DNA of 64,000 nt from Nitrospirales bacterium (GTDB lineage Bacteria; Nitrospirota; Nitrospiria; Nitrospirales; UBA8639), in assembly GCA_029261255.1 (NCBI GenBank), contig JAJDBQ010000093.1:1-64000 (forward strand), in the 5' to 3' direction. The first letter of the stretch is position 1. Every line of letters begins with the position of its first letter. Positions 8,865 through 18,520 of this stretch are shown one piece after another. The notes beneath the pieces were generated by a model. That model did not search any database. It saw nothing but the letters and a program-made list of their open reading frames with translations, and was not told the DNA's origin. The position numbers and the translations under genes were made by a program.

Positions 8865-9836
8865 ATGTTTGAAATAATCTACCTAATTGCGGGAGCTCTC
8901 CTTGGTACAGGCATGACGGTCTACGTTCTTCAGCAAAAAAAATGGCCCGTGAAACTTCAACAGATGCAAGAAGAGGTGGAGCTGCGAGTGAAACAGGAGA
9001 CGCTCCAACAGAATGCTGCGATAGTTCAACCGGTCATGGGACAGGTGATCTCGCAAATTGAAGAAGTTGTGAACATTGTGGAAGATGCTGTTCTGGAACT
9101 TATTGTTCGATTTCAAGAAATTACGGATGCGGCTATTCAAGACGCCAATCAAACGGCGTCTGAACTCGGTAGTGCCTCTGAAGGTGAGAACAATGACAAT
9201 TCCCTCTTGGATGAGACCAATCAAATTATCGGTTCATTTGCAGAAAGCGTCGTGGAATCTTCTCAGCTAGGTATGGATGTCGCCATGGTGGTTGAAGAGG
9301 TGGAGGGTAGTACCCAACGGATTACCCCATTACTTGAGGAGATCGAATTCATTGCCGATCAAACACGCCTTTTGGCTTTGAATGCTGCGATTGAGGCAGC
9401 CCGAGCGAAAGAGCATGGACGGGGCTTTGCTGTTGTGGCCGAAGAGGTGGCTAAATTAGCCAATCGGTCACGAGTGGCGGCCGCAAATATTCAGAGTGTC
9501 GTGTCAGAGGTGAATGCTAGTACAGATAAAGCCATCATCTCCCTTCAGGGATTTGCCTCTATTGATTTAACTGGAGCGTTAACAACCCGAGATCGGATTG
9601 GTGAGATTACCAGAGTCATCGACGACAAAAGTTCAAAAATGCGCGCCGGTGTACTTCAAGCGACTTCATCAGCTCAGCAGCATGCCAATAAGGTTACCGA
9701 CATCGTGATGTCCATGCAATTTCAGGATATCTCACGACAACGCCTAGAAAAAGCCATTCGCGAATTAAGTGGACTTCGTGAAGAAGTGAATGCGTGGACT
9801 GCACAACCAGAAGATATCTCAGCAAAGGTTTCGTAA
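8865..9836 (+). CDS. MCP-like coiled-coil protein with C-terminal CheZ-type motif
   Basis: A 323-residue protein with one N-terminal membrane helix (about 4-22), no periplasmic sensor and no clear HAMP. The middle is a signalling hairpin with receptor-tip sequence [18 protein letters not shown]. The C-terminal helix has [12 protein letters not shown], where D288-x3-Q292 matches the catalytic D-x3-Q spacing of the CheZ phosphatase (also seen in the CheZ at 25942). Family members are usually annotated simply as methyl-accepting proteins. It may be a membrane-anchored scaffold or a receptor-phosphatase hybrid; the phosphatase role is inferred. It lies between cheB and cheA under its own sigma-28-like promoter. 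Confidence 0.75.
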   Translation: MFEIIYLIAGALLGTGMTVYVLQQKKWPVKLQQMQEEVELRVKQETLQQNAAIVQPVMGQVISQIEEVVNIVEDAVLELIVRFQEITDAAIQDANQTASELGSASEGENNDNSLLDETNQIIGSFAESVVESSQLGMDVAMVVEEVEGSTQRITPLLEEIEFIADQTRLLALNAAIEAARAKEHGRGFAVVAEEVAKLANRSRVAAANIQSVVSEVNASTDKAIISLQGFASIDLTGALTTRDRIGEITRVIDDKSSKMRAGVLQATSSAQQHANKVTDIVMSMQFQDISRQRLEKAIRELSGLREEVNAWTAQPEDISAKVS

Positions 9837-9847
9837 CACGAGAAGAT

Positions 9848-9922
9848 GACGTCAGACGTGAAATGCAAGACGTGAGGCGAATCAGAATACTTCGCCTGCC
9901 GCCTTACTCCTCACGCTTTTCG
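9848..9922. repeat. Heptamer hairpin (copy G)
   Basis: GACGTGAGGCGAA pairs in part with TTCGCCTGCCGCCTTACTCC around a short loop. The upstream flank ACGTGAAATGCAAGA recurs at about 28650. Confidence 0.55.
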
Positions 9923-9955
9923 TCGCGCTTTGTACAGCAGGAAAGGGAATAATAT

Positions 9956-12349
9956 ATGAGTGAAATGGACGAGGCGATCCAAGAGTTTTTAATCGAGAGC
10001 GATGAAAATCTCAGCCAAGTCGAACAGGATCTGTTGGAACTTGAAACGCATCCAGATGGGTCAGATATTCTGGCTAATATTTTTCGTGCGGTTCACACCG
10101 TCAAGGGCACGTGTTCCTTTTTGGGATATTCCAAGTTAGAAAGCTTAGCGCACACAGGAGAAACCCTACTCAGTTTACTGAGAGATGGTGACATTACGTT
10201 GACTCCAGCTATTGCTTCGGCTCTCCTGAAGATGGTGGATGCTATTCGACAGATGTTGACCTGCATTCAGGAAACCACGGTGGATGGTGAGGAAGAATAT
10301 GGGGAGTTAAAGGCCCTCTTGACTGAATTGCAAAAAGGCGATGTGGCGCCATCCAGTCAATCTGACGCGGCAAGTAGTGATCAAGTATCAGAAGCTCCAG
10401 TAGATGCAGATCAGACGACGGCCGAAGGAGAACAGGTTGTCAATGAAGAACCGTCTGCCGATGAGGTTGCTCTTTCCGTATCACCCACGGCTGTCGCTCC
10501 GGTTGAACATGCATCAAACGCTGCCGTCGTTGAAGAGAAAAAAGAAAAGGCAGCACCCTCAGGCGACGGAAAATCTCAATCAGCTGTGGATGCCAACATC
10601 CGAGTCGATGTCGGGCTGTTGGATAAACTCATGAACATGGTTGGGGAATTGGTGCTTACTCGTAATCAAATTCTTCAAAGTCCAATGATACTCGATGATG
10701 CGGCTCTCCAGACCTCATCTCAACGATTAAGCCTCATTACAAGTGAGCTACAAGAAGGCATTATGAAAACTCGGATGCAACCAATTGGAAATATCTTCGG
10801 GAAATTTCCTCGTGTCGTTCGAGATTTATCGATGAATTGCGGAAAACAGATTCGCGTCGAAATGGAGGGCAAGGAAACCGAACTTGATAAGACGTTGATT
10901 GAAGCGATCAAAGATCCCTTGACTCATTTGGTGCGGAATTCAGTGGACCATGGCATTGAAACTCCAGACGTTCGTCAGTCCAATGGCAAGTCTTCAGAAG
11001 GCATTCTCTTGTTGCGTGCCTATCATGAAGGTGGACAGGTCAATATTGAAATCACCGATGATGGCGGCGGAATCAATACGCAACGCGTAGCAGAGACGGG
11101 GGTGAAACGGGGAGTCGTGACGCAGGACCAAATCGCGAAGATGAGTGAACGGGAGTTGTTGAATCTCATCTTTATGCCGGGATTTTCCACTGCGGAAAAA
11201 GTGACGAATGTGTCCGGACGCGGCGTGGGAATGGATGTCGTCCGAACCAATATTGAGAAAATAGGTGGAACCATTGATATTCAAGCACATCTCGGAAAAG
11301 GCACGACCTTCAAACTGAAGGTGCCATTAACGTTGGCGATTATTCCCGCGCTGATTATCACGACTGGTCATGAACGTTTTGCCATTCCACAGGTAAGTTT
11401 GTTGGAGCTCGTTCGTTTAGAAGGAGAGCAAATCAAGAAATTTATCGATACGGTTCACGGAGCGTCGGTCTGTCGTTTACGAGGAACGTTGTTGCCATTA
11501 TTACATTTGGGGCAAATCGTTGGATTAGACGTGAAGGAGTCGGGGTCTAAGAATCCTGAAACAATGGAGTCTCCCGCAGACGCAAGTGATGCTGAAGCGG
11601 TAGAAAATGTGGTGAATATCGTGGTGTTGCAGGCCGATGGACAACGCTTTGGGCTTGTTGTTGACGAAATTAATGATACGGAAGAAATCGTCGTCAAACC
11701 CCTGAGTAAACAACTCAAAGGTGTGCCGGTATTTGCGGGAGCCACGATCATGGGAGACGGACGAGTGGCGTTAATTTTAGATGTGCTGGGCTTGACCAAT
11801 CGCGCGGGGATGACCATTCAACATACCGAAAACTCTCGAATTGATCAACTTGAGAAGGGCTTCGATGGAATCGGGAGTCGAGATACATTGCTGATTGTCA
11901 AAGTCGGGGAGACGGGACAATTAGCGATTCCGCTCACGATGGTCGCTCGTTTAGAAGAAATAAAAATGGCGGCTTTAGAAAAAGCGTGCGGGAAAGAAGT
12001 GATTCAATATCGTGGAGAAATTCTTCCAATTATTCAACTGTGTGATGTGCTCAGTTATCAAGGAACTCCTGATGCAGATTCGGGCGACGCCTTGCAAATG
12101 GTGGTGATTTCGCATGGGCAACGCCGTATTGGACTTGTGGTGGACCGAATCGTGGATATTGTAGATGAACACCTGCAGGCAAAACAGGGCTCAACCAAGC
12201 CGGGGATTTTATGTTCGGCAGTGATTCAGGGGCATGTGACGGATGTGTTAGATGTGCAGCAACTCATCTTAGATTATGCCGTTCTTCCGGCAGAAGAATC
12301 TGTTGAAGCATTCATTGAGGACCCGGTTGGGGAATTCGTAGGAGTCTAA
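9956..12349 (+). CDS. cheA: Chemotaxis histidine kinase CheA (1), with two CheW domains
   Basis: Central kinase that phosphorylates CheY and CheB under receptor control. At 797 residues it is longer than usual. Order: HPt (about 1-105, phospho-His H47 in HTVKGTC), a low-complexity acidic linker (about 125-205) where a CheY-binding P2 domain is not evident, dimerisation helices (MNMVGELVLTRNQ), an ATPase domain (N-box HLVRNSVDHG, DDGGGI, GRGVGMDVVR), a first CheW domain (about 455-625) and a second CheW-like domain (about 640-780, GRIGLVVD-type core). A second CheW-like domain is known in some CheA families and could dock extra receptors. SD GGAAAGGG precedes ATG. cheW follows after 3 nt. Confidence 0.95.
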   Translation: MSEMDEAIQEFLIESDENLSQVEQDLLELETHPDGSDILANIFRAVHTVKGTCSFLGYSKLESLAHTGETLLSLLRDGDITLTPAIASALLKMVDAIRQMLTCIQETTVDGEEEYGELKALLTELQKGDVAPSSQSDAASSDQVSEAPVDADQTTAEGEQVVNEEPSADEVALSVSPTAVAPVEHASNAAVVEEKKEKAAPSGDGKSQSAVDANIRVDVGLLDKLMNMVGELVLTRNQILQSPMILDDAALQTSSQRLSLITSELQEGIMKTRMQPIGNIFGKFPRVVRDLSMNCGKQIRVEMEGKETELDKTLIEAIKDPLTHLVRNSVDHGIETPDVRQSNGKSSEGILLLRAYHEGGQVNIEITDDGGGINTQRVAETGVKRGVVTQDQIAKMSERELLNLIFMPGFSTAEKVTNVSGRGVGMDVVRTNIEKIGGTIDIQAHLGKGTTFKLKVPLTLAIIPALIITTGHERFAIPQVSLLELVRLEGEQIKKFIDTVHGASVCRLRGTLLPLLHLGQIVGLDVKESGSKNPETMESPADASDAEAVENVVNIVVLQADGQRFGLVVDEINDTEEIVVKPLSKQLKGVPVFAGATIMGDGRVALILDVLGLTNRAGMTIQHTENSRIDQLEKGFDGIGSRDTLLIVKVGETGQLAIPLTMVARLEEIKMAALEKACGKEVIQYRGEILPIIQLCDVLSYQGTPDADSGDALQMVVISHGQRRIGLVVDRIVDIVDEHLQAKQGSTKPGILCSAVIQGHVTDVLDVQQLILDYAVLPAEESVEAFIEDPVGEFVGV

Positions 12350-12352
12350 TGC

Positions 12353-12796
12353 ATGAATGAATTAAAACAATATTGTACGTTTTTGTTAGATGGATTGTTT
12401 TTTGGCGTGGATGTCTTGGGTGTGCAGGAGGTCATCAAATTTCAACCCATGACACAGGTCCCATTGGCCTCTCGAGTGGTGAGTGGATTAATCAATTTGC
12501 GCGGCCAGATTGTGACGGCCATAGATTTGCGGCGTCGGTTGGAACTGGATGATCGCGACCAGGATTCTCCGCCCATGAATGTCGTGGTTCAAACAGATGA
12601 TGGTCCTGTCAGTCTCTTGGTGGATGACATTGGCGATGTCTTAGAAGTCTCTGATGATACCTTGGAGCCACCTCCCCCCACTATGAAAGGCATTGCTCGA
12701 GAGCTTATTACGGGCGTGCATAAATTAGATGAGGGACTCTTGTTGATCTTGGATATGTCAAAGGTCGTGCAGGTGCCGCAGTTAAAAGAAGTCTAA
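12353..12796 (+). CDS. cheW: Chemotaxis coupling protein CheW (1)
   Basis: Adaptor joining receptors to CheA. At 147 residues it is a single CheW domain with the typical VQEVIKFQPMTQVP and SGLINLRGQIVTAIDLR motifs and the closing GVHKLDEGLLLILDM strand. It starts 3 nt after the cheA stop, so the two are cotranscribed and probably translationally linked. A second CheW (35443) and a CheV (28754) serve the other system. Confidence 0.95.
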   Translation: MNELKQYCTFLLDGLFFGVDVLGVQEVIKFQPMTQVPLASRVVSGLINLRGQIVTAIDLRRRLELDDRDQDSPPMNVVVQTDDGPVSLLVDDIGDVLEVSDDTLEPPPPTMKGIARELITGVHKLDEGLLLILDMSKVVQVPQLKEV

Positions 12797-12860
12797 GTGT
12801 AATTGGCAAAATTCATCATGAGATGTATGAATATGCTCATAGAAGAGGGAGTGCATTGAA

Positions 12861-15800
12861 ATGGGAGACGTAGAGATCGCAATGTCAGTGTATGAACAGG
12901 TAGGGGGAGAAGACGCCGTAAATGTGACGGTGGAGGCGTTTTATGAACGAGTATTGGTTGACCCGATCCTCGTCCCATTTTTCATTGATGTCGATATGGC
13001 AATGTTGAAACGGCAGCAAGTTGATTTTTTTAGTCAAGCGTTAGGAGGCCCAGCGGCGTATCGTGGGCCAGATATGAAAACGGCGCATGCACATATGTCG
13101 ATTGAACAGGAGCATTTTGATCGTGTCGCTCAGCATTTAGTCGCCACGTTACAGGCATTAGCAATTCCCCAAGAGCATATTGACACAATCGTTCAGACTG
13201 TTGGGCCTTTAGCTGTTGATATTGTGAATACAAAGAATGAACCAAAAACAGACACAGCCTTAACACCAAAAAACAAGAAAAAACGGAAGGAGTCACAAAT
13301 GGGACAGAATGGATCACAAATAAACGGGGGGGCTGCAGTGCTTGATGCTCCAGCAGATATCATGGATCTAGAGGGCAAAGTCGCGGCCATAGATCGCTCA
13401 CAAGCCGTCATTGAATTTAATCTGGATGGCACGATCATCACCGCAAATGACAATTTTTTACAGACGTTGGGATATAGCCTCCCGGAAATCACAGGACAAC
13501 ATCATCGGATGTTCGCGGAACCAGCCTATGCCGCCAGTCCGGAGTATGCAGAATTCTGGGCCAAACTCAACAAAGGGGAATTTGATGCAGGTGTGTACAA
13601 ACGTCTGGGGAAAAACGGCAAGGAGGTCTGGATTCAAGCCTCCTACAATCCTGTGTTTGATGCCAGCGGCAAGCCATATAAAGTGGTGAAATTTGCAACA
13701 GATATCACGAATTTTATAAGAATCAATGAAGAATATGAAGCCAGGAATACCGCGGTTGGCAATGGTAATGCGGTCATTGATTTTACGTTGGATGGCATCA
13801 TCCTCGATGCGAATGAGAATTTCTTAGCAACCGTTGGTTATACCCTCGACGAGATCAAGGGAAAGCATCATCGCATATTTTGTGACTCCGTCTATGTCGC
13901 GAGTCCTGAGTATGCCGCGTTTTGGGCGAAACTGAAGAACGGTGAATTTGATAGCGGTCAATATATGCGGGTGGGCAAAGGTGGAAAAGAGGTGTGGATT
14001 CAAGCTTCATACAATCCCATTCTGGATTCCACTGGTCGACCCATGAAAGTGGTCAAGTTTGCTACCGACATCACTGCGGCGAAGAAATTGGAAATTGAAG
14101 CAGCTCGGGTCAACAATATGATGGAAAATGCCCCGGTAAATGCCATGTTTGTGGATTTAGATTTGATCCTTCGGTACATGAATCCGGCGTCGATGAAAAC
14201 CTTGAGAACGTTAGAACATCTCTTGCCGGTCAAAGTGGACGATATGATTGGGACGTGCATTGATGTCTTTCATACAAACCCAGCCCATCAACGAAAATTT
14301 CTGGCAGACCCGAATAATTTGCCCTATCGAACCAATATTAAAGTGGGCGACGAAACCCTAGATCTTCTCGTCAGTGCGATCTTTGATGCCGAAAAGAATT
14401 ATTTGGGAGCCATGGCCACGTGGGAAGTCATTACTGAAAAGTTGAAGACCGAACAAAAAATGGCTCGCGTGATGAACATGATGGAGAATGCTCCAGTGAA
14501 TGCCATGTTCGTGGATCTGGATTTGGTGCTTCAGTACATGAATCCCGCGTCGACCAAAACCTTGAGAACCTTAGAACATCTGTTGCCGGTTAAAGTGGAT
14601 GACATGATCGGTACCTGTATCGATGTCTTTCATAAGGATCCTGCCCATCAGCGAAAGATTCTTAGAGACCCGAAAAACCTGCCTTATCGAACCAATATCA
14701 AAGTGGGCGATGAAACCTTAGATCTTCTCGTCAGTGCCATCTATGATCATGAGGAGAATTATGCAGGTGCCATGGCGACGTGGGAGGTGATCACGCAAAA
14801 ATTGAAGACCGAGCAAGAAATGGCTCGCGTGATGAACATGATGGAAAATGCCCCAGTAAACGCCATGTTTGTGGATCTGGATTTAGTGCTGCAGTATATG
14901 AATCCCGCCTCTACGAAAACCTTGAGGACGTTAGAACATCTCTTGCCGGTCAAAGTGGACGATATGATCGGGACTTGTATCGATGTCTTTCATAAGAATC
15001 CCGCTCATCAACGAAAGATTCTTGGAGATCCGAAGAATCTTCCTTATCGAACGAATATTCAACTGGGTGAAGAAACCTTAGATCTTCTTGTGAGTGCGAT
15101 CTTTGATAACGACAAGAATTATTTGGGTGCTATGGCGACATGGGAAATTATTAGCGATAAGTTGAAACAAGAGCAGGAGATTAAAGACGCAGCTGAACGG
15201 GAGAAAGAGCAACAAGCGAAGTTGCAAGAGGGAGTTGAGGAAATTGCGCAGATTGGGAGTACCTTGGCCGCTGCATCGGAAGAACTCACATCTGTTGCGA
15301 GTACTATGGGTACCACTGCTGAAGAAACATCGAGTCAGGCGAATGTGGTGGCTGCGGCTGCAGAGGAAGTCAGCAAAAATGTGCAGTCAGTCTCAACCGG
15401 ATCGGAGGAGATGACGGCCAGTATTCAAGAGATTGCAAAGAATACGACCGAGGCCGCGAAAGTTGCCGCCCAGGCCGTGGATGTGGCGGAAGCCACGAAT
15501 CATACCGTGGGGAAACTGGGGCAAAGCAGTGCCGAAATTGGCAGCATTATTAAGGTGATTAATTCCATAGCCCAACAGACGAATTTGTTGGCTTTGAATG
15601 CGACGATTGAGGCCGCTCGCGCGGGTGAAGCGGGAAAAGGGTTTGCTGTGGTGGCTAATGAAGTCAAGGAATTGGCCAAAGAAACCACCAAGGCAACTGA
15701 AAATATTAGCCGCATGATTGAAACGATTCAAGGTGACACGAAAGGATCCGTGGATGCCATCGCACAAATCACGACGATTATTAAGCAAGTCAATGATTAC

Positions 15801-16028
15801 ATGAATACTATTGCTAGTGCCGTCGAAGAGCAAACTGTGACCACGAATGAAATGGCGCGGAATGTCACCGAGGCTTCAAAGGGCAGCATGGAAATTGCGG
15901 GGAACATCGTGAGTGTGGCGGATGCAGCCGGGAGTACGACGGAGGGAGCCATGCAAACGCAACAGTCGTCAGCTGAGTTGTCAAAAATGGCCGCTGACTT
16001 ACAACGAGTGGTCGCAACATTGACGTAA
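12861..16028 (+). CDS. Soluble chemoreceptor: truncated haemoglobin - PAS x2 - PAS-like x3 - MCP signalling domain
   Basis: A 1055-residue cytoplasmic sensor without membrane helices. Residues 8-120 are a group I truncated haemoglobin: Tyr in the B-helix FYERVL motif, LGGP, and the proximal-type His in KTAHAHM (H76). Two PAS domains follow (about 172-282 and 297-405), similar to each other and to BdlA/Aer2-type PAS. Then come three near-identical 120-residue PAS-like repeats (about 414-773, each with [15 protein letters not shown]) and a signalling hairpin (tip [18 protein letters not shown]). The globin predicts O2/NO/CO sensing. An internal GGAAGGAG-6nt-ATG (13299) could give a globin-less product. 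It follows cheW and precedes cheY. Confidence 0.9.
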   Translation: MGDVEIAMSVYEQVGGEDAVNVTVEAFYERVLVDPILVPFFIDVDMAMLKRQQVDFFSQALGGPAAYRGPDMKTAHAHMSIEQEHFDRVAQHLVATLQALAIPQEHIDTIVQTVGPLAVDIVNTKNEPKTDTALTPKNKKKRKESQMGQNGSQINGGAAVLDAPADIMDLEGKVAAIDRSQAVIEFNLDGTIITANDNFLQTLGYSLPEITGQHHRMFAEPAYAASPEYAEFWAKLNKGEFDAGVYKRLGKNGKEVWIQASYNPVFDASGKPYKVVKFATDITNFIRINEEYEARNTAVGNGNAVIDFTLDGIILDANENFLATVGYTLDEIKGKHHRIFCDSVYVASPEYAAFWAKLKNGEFDSGQYMRVGKGGKEVWIQASYNPILDSTGRPMKVVKFATDITAAKKLEIEAARVNNMMENAPVNAMFVDLDLILRYMNPASMKTLRTLEHLLPVKVDDMIGTCIDVFHTNPAHQRKFLADPNNLPYRTNIKVGDETLDLLVSAIFDAEKNYLGAMATWEVITEKLKTEQKMARVMNMMENAPVNAMFVDLDLVLQYMNPASTKTLRTLEHLLPVKVDDMIGTCIDVFHKDPAHQRKILRDPKNLPYRTNIKVGDETLDLLVSAIYDHEENYAGAMATWEVITQKLKTEQEMARVMNMMENAPVNAMFVDLDLVLQYMNPASTKTLRTLEHLLPVKVDDMIGTCIDVFHKNPAHQRKILGDPKNLPYRTNIQLGEETLDLLVSAIFDNDKNYLGAMATWEIISDKLKQEQEIKDAAEREKEQQAKLQEGVEEIAQIGSTLAAASEELTSVASTMGTTAEETSSQANVVAAAAEEVSKNVQSVSTGSEEMTASIQEIAKNTTEAAKVAAQAVDVAEATNHTVGKLGQSSAEIGSIIKVINSIAQQTNLLALNATIEAARAGEAGKGFAVVANEVKELAKETTKATENISRMIETIQGDTKGSVDAIAQITTIIKQVNDYMNTIASAVEEQTVTTNEMARNVTEASKGSMEIAGNIVSVADAAGSTTEGAMQTQQSSAELSKMAADLQRVVATLT
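13285..13301 (+). promoter_or_regulatory. Internal ribosome binding site and in-frame ATG
   Basis: GGAAGGAG, 6 nt, ATG at 13299, exactly in frame (codon 147) at the globin/PAS boundary. It is a better ribosome site than that of the annotated start and may give a 909-residue PAS-MCP. Confidence 0.55.
14101..15180 (+). repeat. Three tandem 360-bp repeats encoding PAS-like modules
   Basis: Units at 14101-14460, 14461-14820 and 14821-15180 have exactly the same length. They encode the same module ([36 protein letters not shown]) with few substitutions, mostly synonymous. This indicates recent tandem duplication or ongoing conversion. Confidence 0.9.
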
Positions 16029-16036
16029 TCGAAGAT

Positions 16037-16095
16037 CGTGAGGGGTGAAGCGTGAGGCGAGCAATTCTTACTCGCCTGACGCTTCACGCCTGACG
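16037..16095. repeat. Heptamer hairpin (copy H)
   Basis: 25-nt arms (GTGAAGCGTGAGGCGAG left, CTCGCCTGACGCTTCAC right) with few mismatches and a 9-nt loop, 8 nt after the globin-MCP stop. It is the best formed copy in the window. Confidence 0.8.
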
Positions 16096-16124
16096 AATGA
16101 TATTGACCGACTAAAGGAGGAAGT

Positions 16125-16493
16125 ATGCGTGCATTAGTGATCGATGATTCTAAAGCGATGCGAATCATTCTGAAACAAATTCTGCAATCTGTTGGCGGGA
16201 CGAGCGTGGAAGAAGCGGGAAATGGCAAGGAAGGGTTAGACAAATTAAAATCCATGGAGAAGCCGGATGTGGTCTTAGTCGATTGGAATATGCCTGTGAT
16301 GAATGGGTTGGAGTTTGTTCGTGCGGTTCGAGGTAATCCTACGTATCGCACACTTCCCTTGATGATGGTCACGACGGAGACAGAGTCCTCTCAAATGGGC
16401 AAAGCGCTTGCCGCCGGAGCTAATGAATATGTCATGAAGCCTTTTACGAAAGACGTTATTCAGGAAAAGCTAAAAATTCTTGGAATCAAATAA
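16125..16493 (+). CDS. cheY: Chemotaxis response regulator CheY (1)
   Basis: Single receiver domain of 122 residues that carries the CheA signal. It has the acidic pair IDDSK, phospho-Asp D53 (LVDWNMPVMNG), the switch Thr in MVTTE and the Lys in YVMKPF. AAAGGAGGAAGT precedes ATG. It belongs to system 1 (between the globin receptor and cheB2/cheR2/cheX). Its output may be the flagellar switch or another target. Confidence 0.93.
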   Translation: MRALVIDDSKAMRIILKQILQSVGGTSVEEAGNGKEGLDKLKSMEKPDVVLVDWNMPVMNGLEFVRAVRGNPTYRTLPLMMVTTETESSQMGKALAAGANEYVMKPFTKDVIQEKLKILGIK

Positions 16494-16548
16494 AGGCGTA
16501 AGGCGTAAGGCGTAAGGTGAAGAGATTTTTTCTACTCACGCTTTGCAG
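16494..16548. repeat. Heptamer repeat (copy I), three perfect GGCGTAA units
   Basis: Immediately after the cheY stop, AGGCGTA is repeated in tandem at period 7, showing the heptamer nature of the family most plainly. The right arm is short (ACTCACGCTTTGC). Confidence 0.7.
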
Positions 16549-16566
16549 TTTTTTGAGGAGTTGAAT

Positions 16567-17661
16567 ATGCCAAAAATTCGTGTGCTTATTGTTGATGACT
16601 CTGTGGTGATTCGACGGTTGTTGACTGATGAACTGTCGAAAGATCCTGATATTGAGATCGTGGGATCTGCCGCGACGGGGAAGATTGCGCTTGCGAAAGT
16701 TGTGCAGACTCCACCTGATGTCGTGACAATGGATATTGAGATGCCGGAGATGGATGGGCTGACCGCCGTGACCGAGATTCGGAAAACCCATCCCAAACTG
16801 CCGATCATTATGTTTAGTACCTTGAGTCAGCGCGCAGCCAAAGAAACGTTAGAGGCCTTGGCTCGTGGAGCCAATGACTATGTTACGAAACCCGCGAACG
16901 TGGGCAGTGCGGCATTGGCCATGCAGCGGGTGCGAGAAGACTTGATTCCAAAAATCAAAAGACTGGCCAGACCAGAAGTGCCTGGTCAAAAAGTAAAGAC
17001 TTCCTCAATCCCTCAATCAACGGCATCCACAGGATTGAGACCTAGGATTGCGAAAGATTCTACTCGAGTCGACATCGTGGCGATAGGGATTTCGACAGGC
17101 GGTCCGAATGCCTTAGCCGAAGTGATGCCAAGTCTACCAAAAGATTTACCTGTACCGATTGTGATTGTGCAACATATGCCCCCCGTTTTTACCAAATGTC
17201 TGGCGGAACGCTTGTCCTCTAAGTCACAAATTCCTATCAATGAAGGCCAACCGGGAGATGTGCTTGTACCAGGTCAGGCCTGGATTGCGCCTGGGGACTT
17301 TCATATGGTGTTGGAACGTCAAGGCACAAAGATTGTATTGGCGATGAATCAAGATCCACCTGAAAATTCCTGTCGTCCCGCCGTGGATGTCATGTTTCGA
17401 TCGGTGGCCAAGGTGTATGGCCATGCAGTCCTAGCGATCGTGCTTACGGGAATGGGGCAAGATGGGATGCGTGGCGCTGAGGTGATTCATGAGGCTGGTG
17501 GGTATGTGATGGCGCAAGATGAAGCGACGAGTGTGGTGTGGGGGATGCCTGGTGCCGTGGTTCAGGCTGGGCTCGCTCAGTCGGTTGTGCCGTTATCACA
17601 TGTCGCTACAGAAATTATCAGAAAAGTGCGAGCCGGACAGGCTCAGCCTGTGACCGCCTAG
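16567..17661 (+). CDS. cheB: Protein-glutamate methylesterase CheB (2)
   Basis: Second CheB, about 364 residues. The receiver has VDDSVV and phospho-Asp D56 (TMDIEMPEMDG). The esterase domain has the catalytic Ser in GISTGGPN, His in VQHMPPVFTK and Asp in GMGQDGMRG. The ORF track uses TTG 16543, but GAGGAG at 16555-16560 with a 6-nt spacer marks ATG 16567 (MPKIRVLIVDDS). It is followed after 14 nt by cheR2, so the pair forms a second adaptation module beside cheX. Confidence 0.95.
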   Translation: MPKIRVLIVDDSVVIRRLLTDELSKDPDIEIVGSAATGKIALAKVVQTPPDVVTMDIEMPEMDGLTAVTEIRKTHPKLPIIMFSTLSQRAAKETLEALARGANDYVTKPANVGSAALAMQRVREDLIPKIKRLARPEVPGQKVKTSSIPQSTASTGLRPRIAKDSTRVDIVAIGISTGGPNALAEVMPSLPKDLPVPIVIVQHMPPVFTKCLAERLSSKSQIPINEGQPGDVLVPGQAWIAPGDFHMVLERQGTKIVLAMNQDPPENSCRPAVDVMFRSVAKVYGHAVLAIVLTGMGQDGMRGAEVIHEAGGYVMAQDEATSVVWGMPGAVVQAGLAQSVVPLSHVATEIIRKVRAGQAQPVTA

Positions 17662-17675
17662 CAGAAAGGAAAATT

Positions 17676-18509
17676 GTGGAAAAAGAAGAGATACGTTCAC
17701 CGGACTTAGATTATGTCCGCGATATGGTCAGAACTCGATCTGCGATTGTCTTGGAACCGGAAAAAGCCTATTTAGTGGAATCTCGATTGTCGCCATTGGC
17801 CAAGAAGGAGGGATTGGCCTCCATAGCAGAGTTGGTGGAGAAGTTGCGGAGCACACCGTATGGTGCTTTGCATAGTAAGGTGATTGAAGCCATGACCACG
17901 AATGAAACCAGCTTTTTCCGTGATCTGGTTCCATTTGAGGTGCTTCGGGAGCAAATTCTTCCTGAAATTATTGCACGCAAAGGTACGTCAAAACGCTTGA
18001 ATATGTGGTGTGGCGCGAGTTCAAGTGGCCAAGAGCCGTATTCGGTCATGTTTACAATTTTTGAGCATTTTCCGGAATTGAAAGATTGGGTGATTCAATA
18101 TTTTGCCACGGATATTTCAGAAGAGATGCTGACTAAATGTCGTGAAGGCAAATATAGTCAACTGGAAGTTAATCGAGGTCTTCCTGCTTCGATGCTTACG
18201 AAATATTTTGTGAAAAAAGGTATGGGTTGGCAAGTGCAAGAAGATATTCGAAGTCGGATTGATTTTAAGCCGATGAATCTGGCTGGGACATGGTTGACGT
18301 TTCCACCAATGGATTTAGTTTTTATCCGCAATGTCATGATTTATTTTGATATGGATACCAAAAAACAGATTTTAGGGAACGTTCGGAAAATACTGGATCC
18401 GGACGGATATTTGTTTTTAGGGGGCTCAGAAACGACGTTGAATCTTGATAATGAATACGAACGTGTTGCTGTGAGCGGCACATCATGTTACCGCGTAAAG
18501 AAGGGATAG
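17676..18509 (+). CDS. cheR: Chemotaxis protein methyltransferase CheR (2)
   Basis: Second receptor methyltransferase, about 277 residues from GTG 17676, which has AAAGGA at 17665-17670 and avoids the long overlap with cheB implied by the ORF-track start (17538). Conserved blocks are TTNETSFFRD, the SAM loop WCGASSSGQEPYS, the FATDIS strand and FIRNVMIYFD. It is divergent from CheR1 (5978), so they are not recent duplicates. The stop codon overlaps the cheX ribosome site, suggesting translational coupling. Confidence 0.95.
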   Translation: MEKEEIRSPDLDYVRDMVRTRSAIVLEPEKAYLVESRLSPLAKKEGLASIAELVEKLRSTPYGALHSKVIEAMTTNETSFFRDLVPFEVLREQILPEIIARKGTSKRLNMWCGASSSGQEPYSVMFTIFEHFPELKDWVIQYFATDISEEMLTKCREGKYSQLEVNRGLPASMLTKYFVKKGMGWQVQEDIRSRIDFKPMNLAGTWLTFPPMDLVFIRNVMIYFDMDTKKQILGNVRKILDPDGYLFLGGSETTLNLDNEYERVAVSGTSCYRVKKG

Positions 18510-18520
18510 GAGGAACTCGT

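Noticed and set aside
15393-15833. Minus-strand ORF of 146 aa
   Set aside because: Antisense shadow of the heptad-repeat signalling hairpin of the globin receptor.
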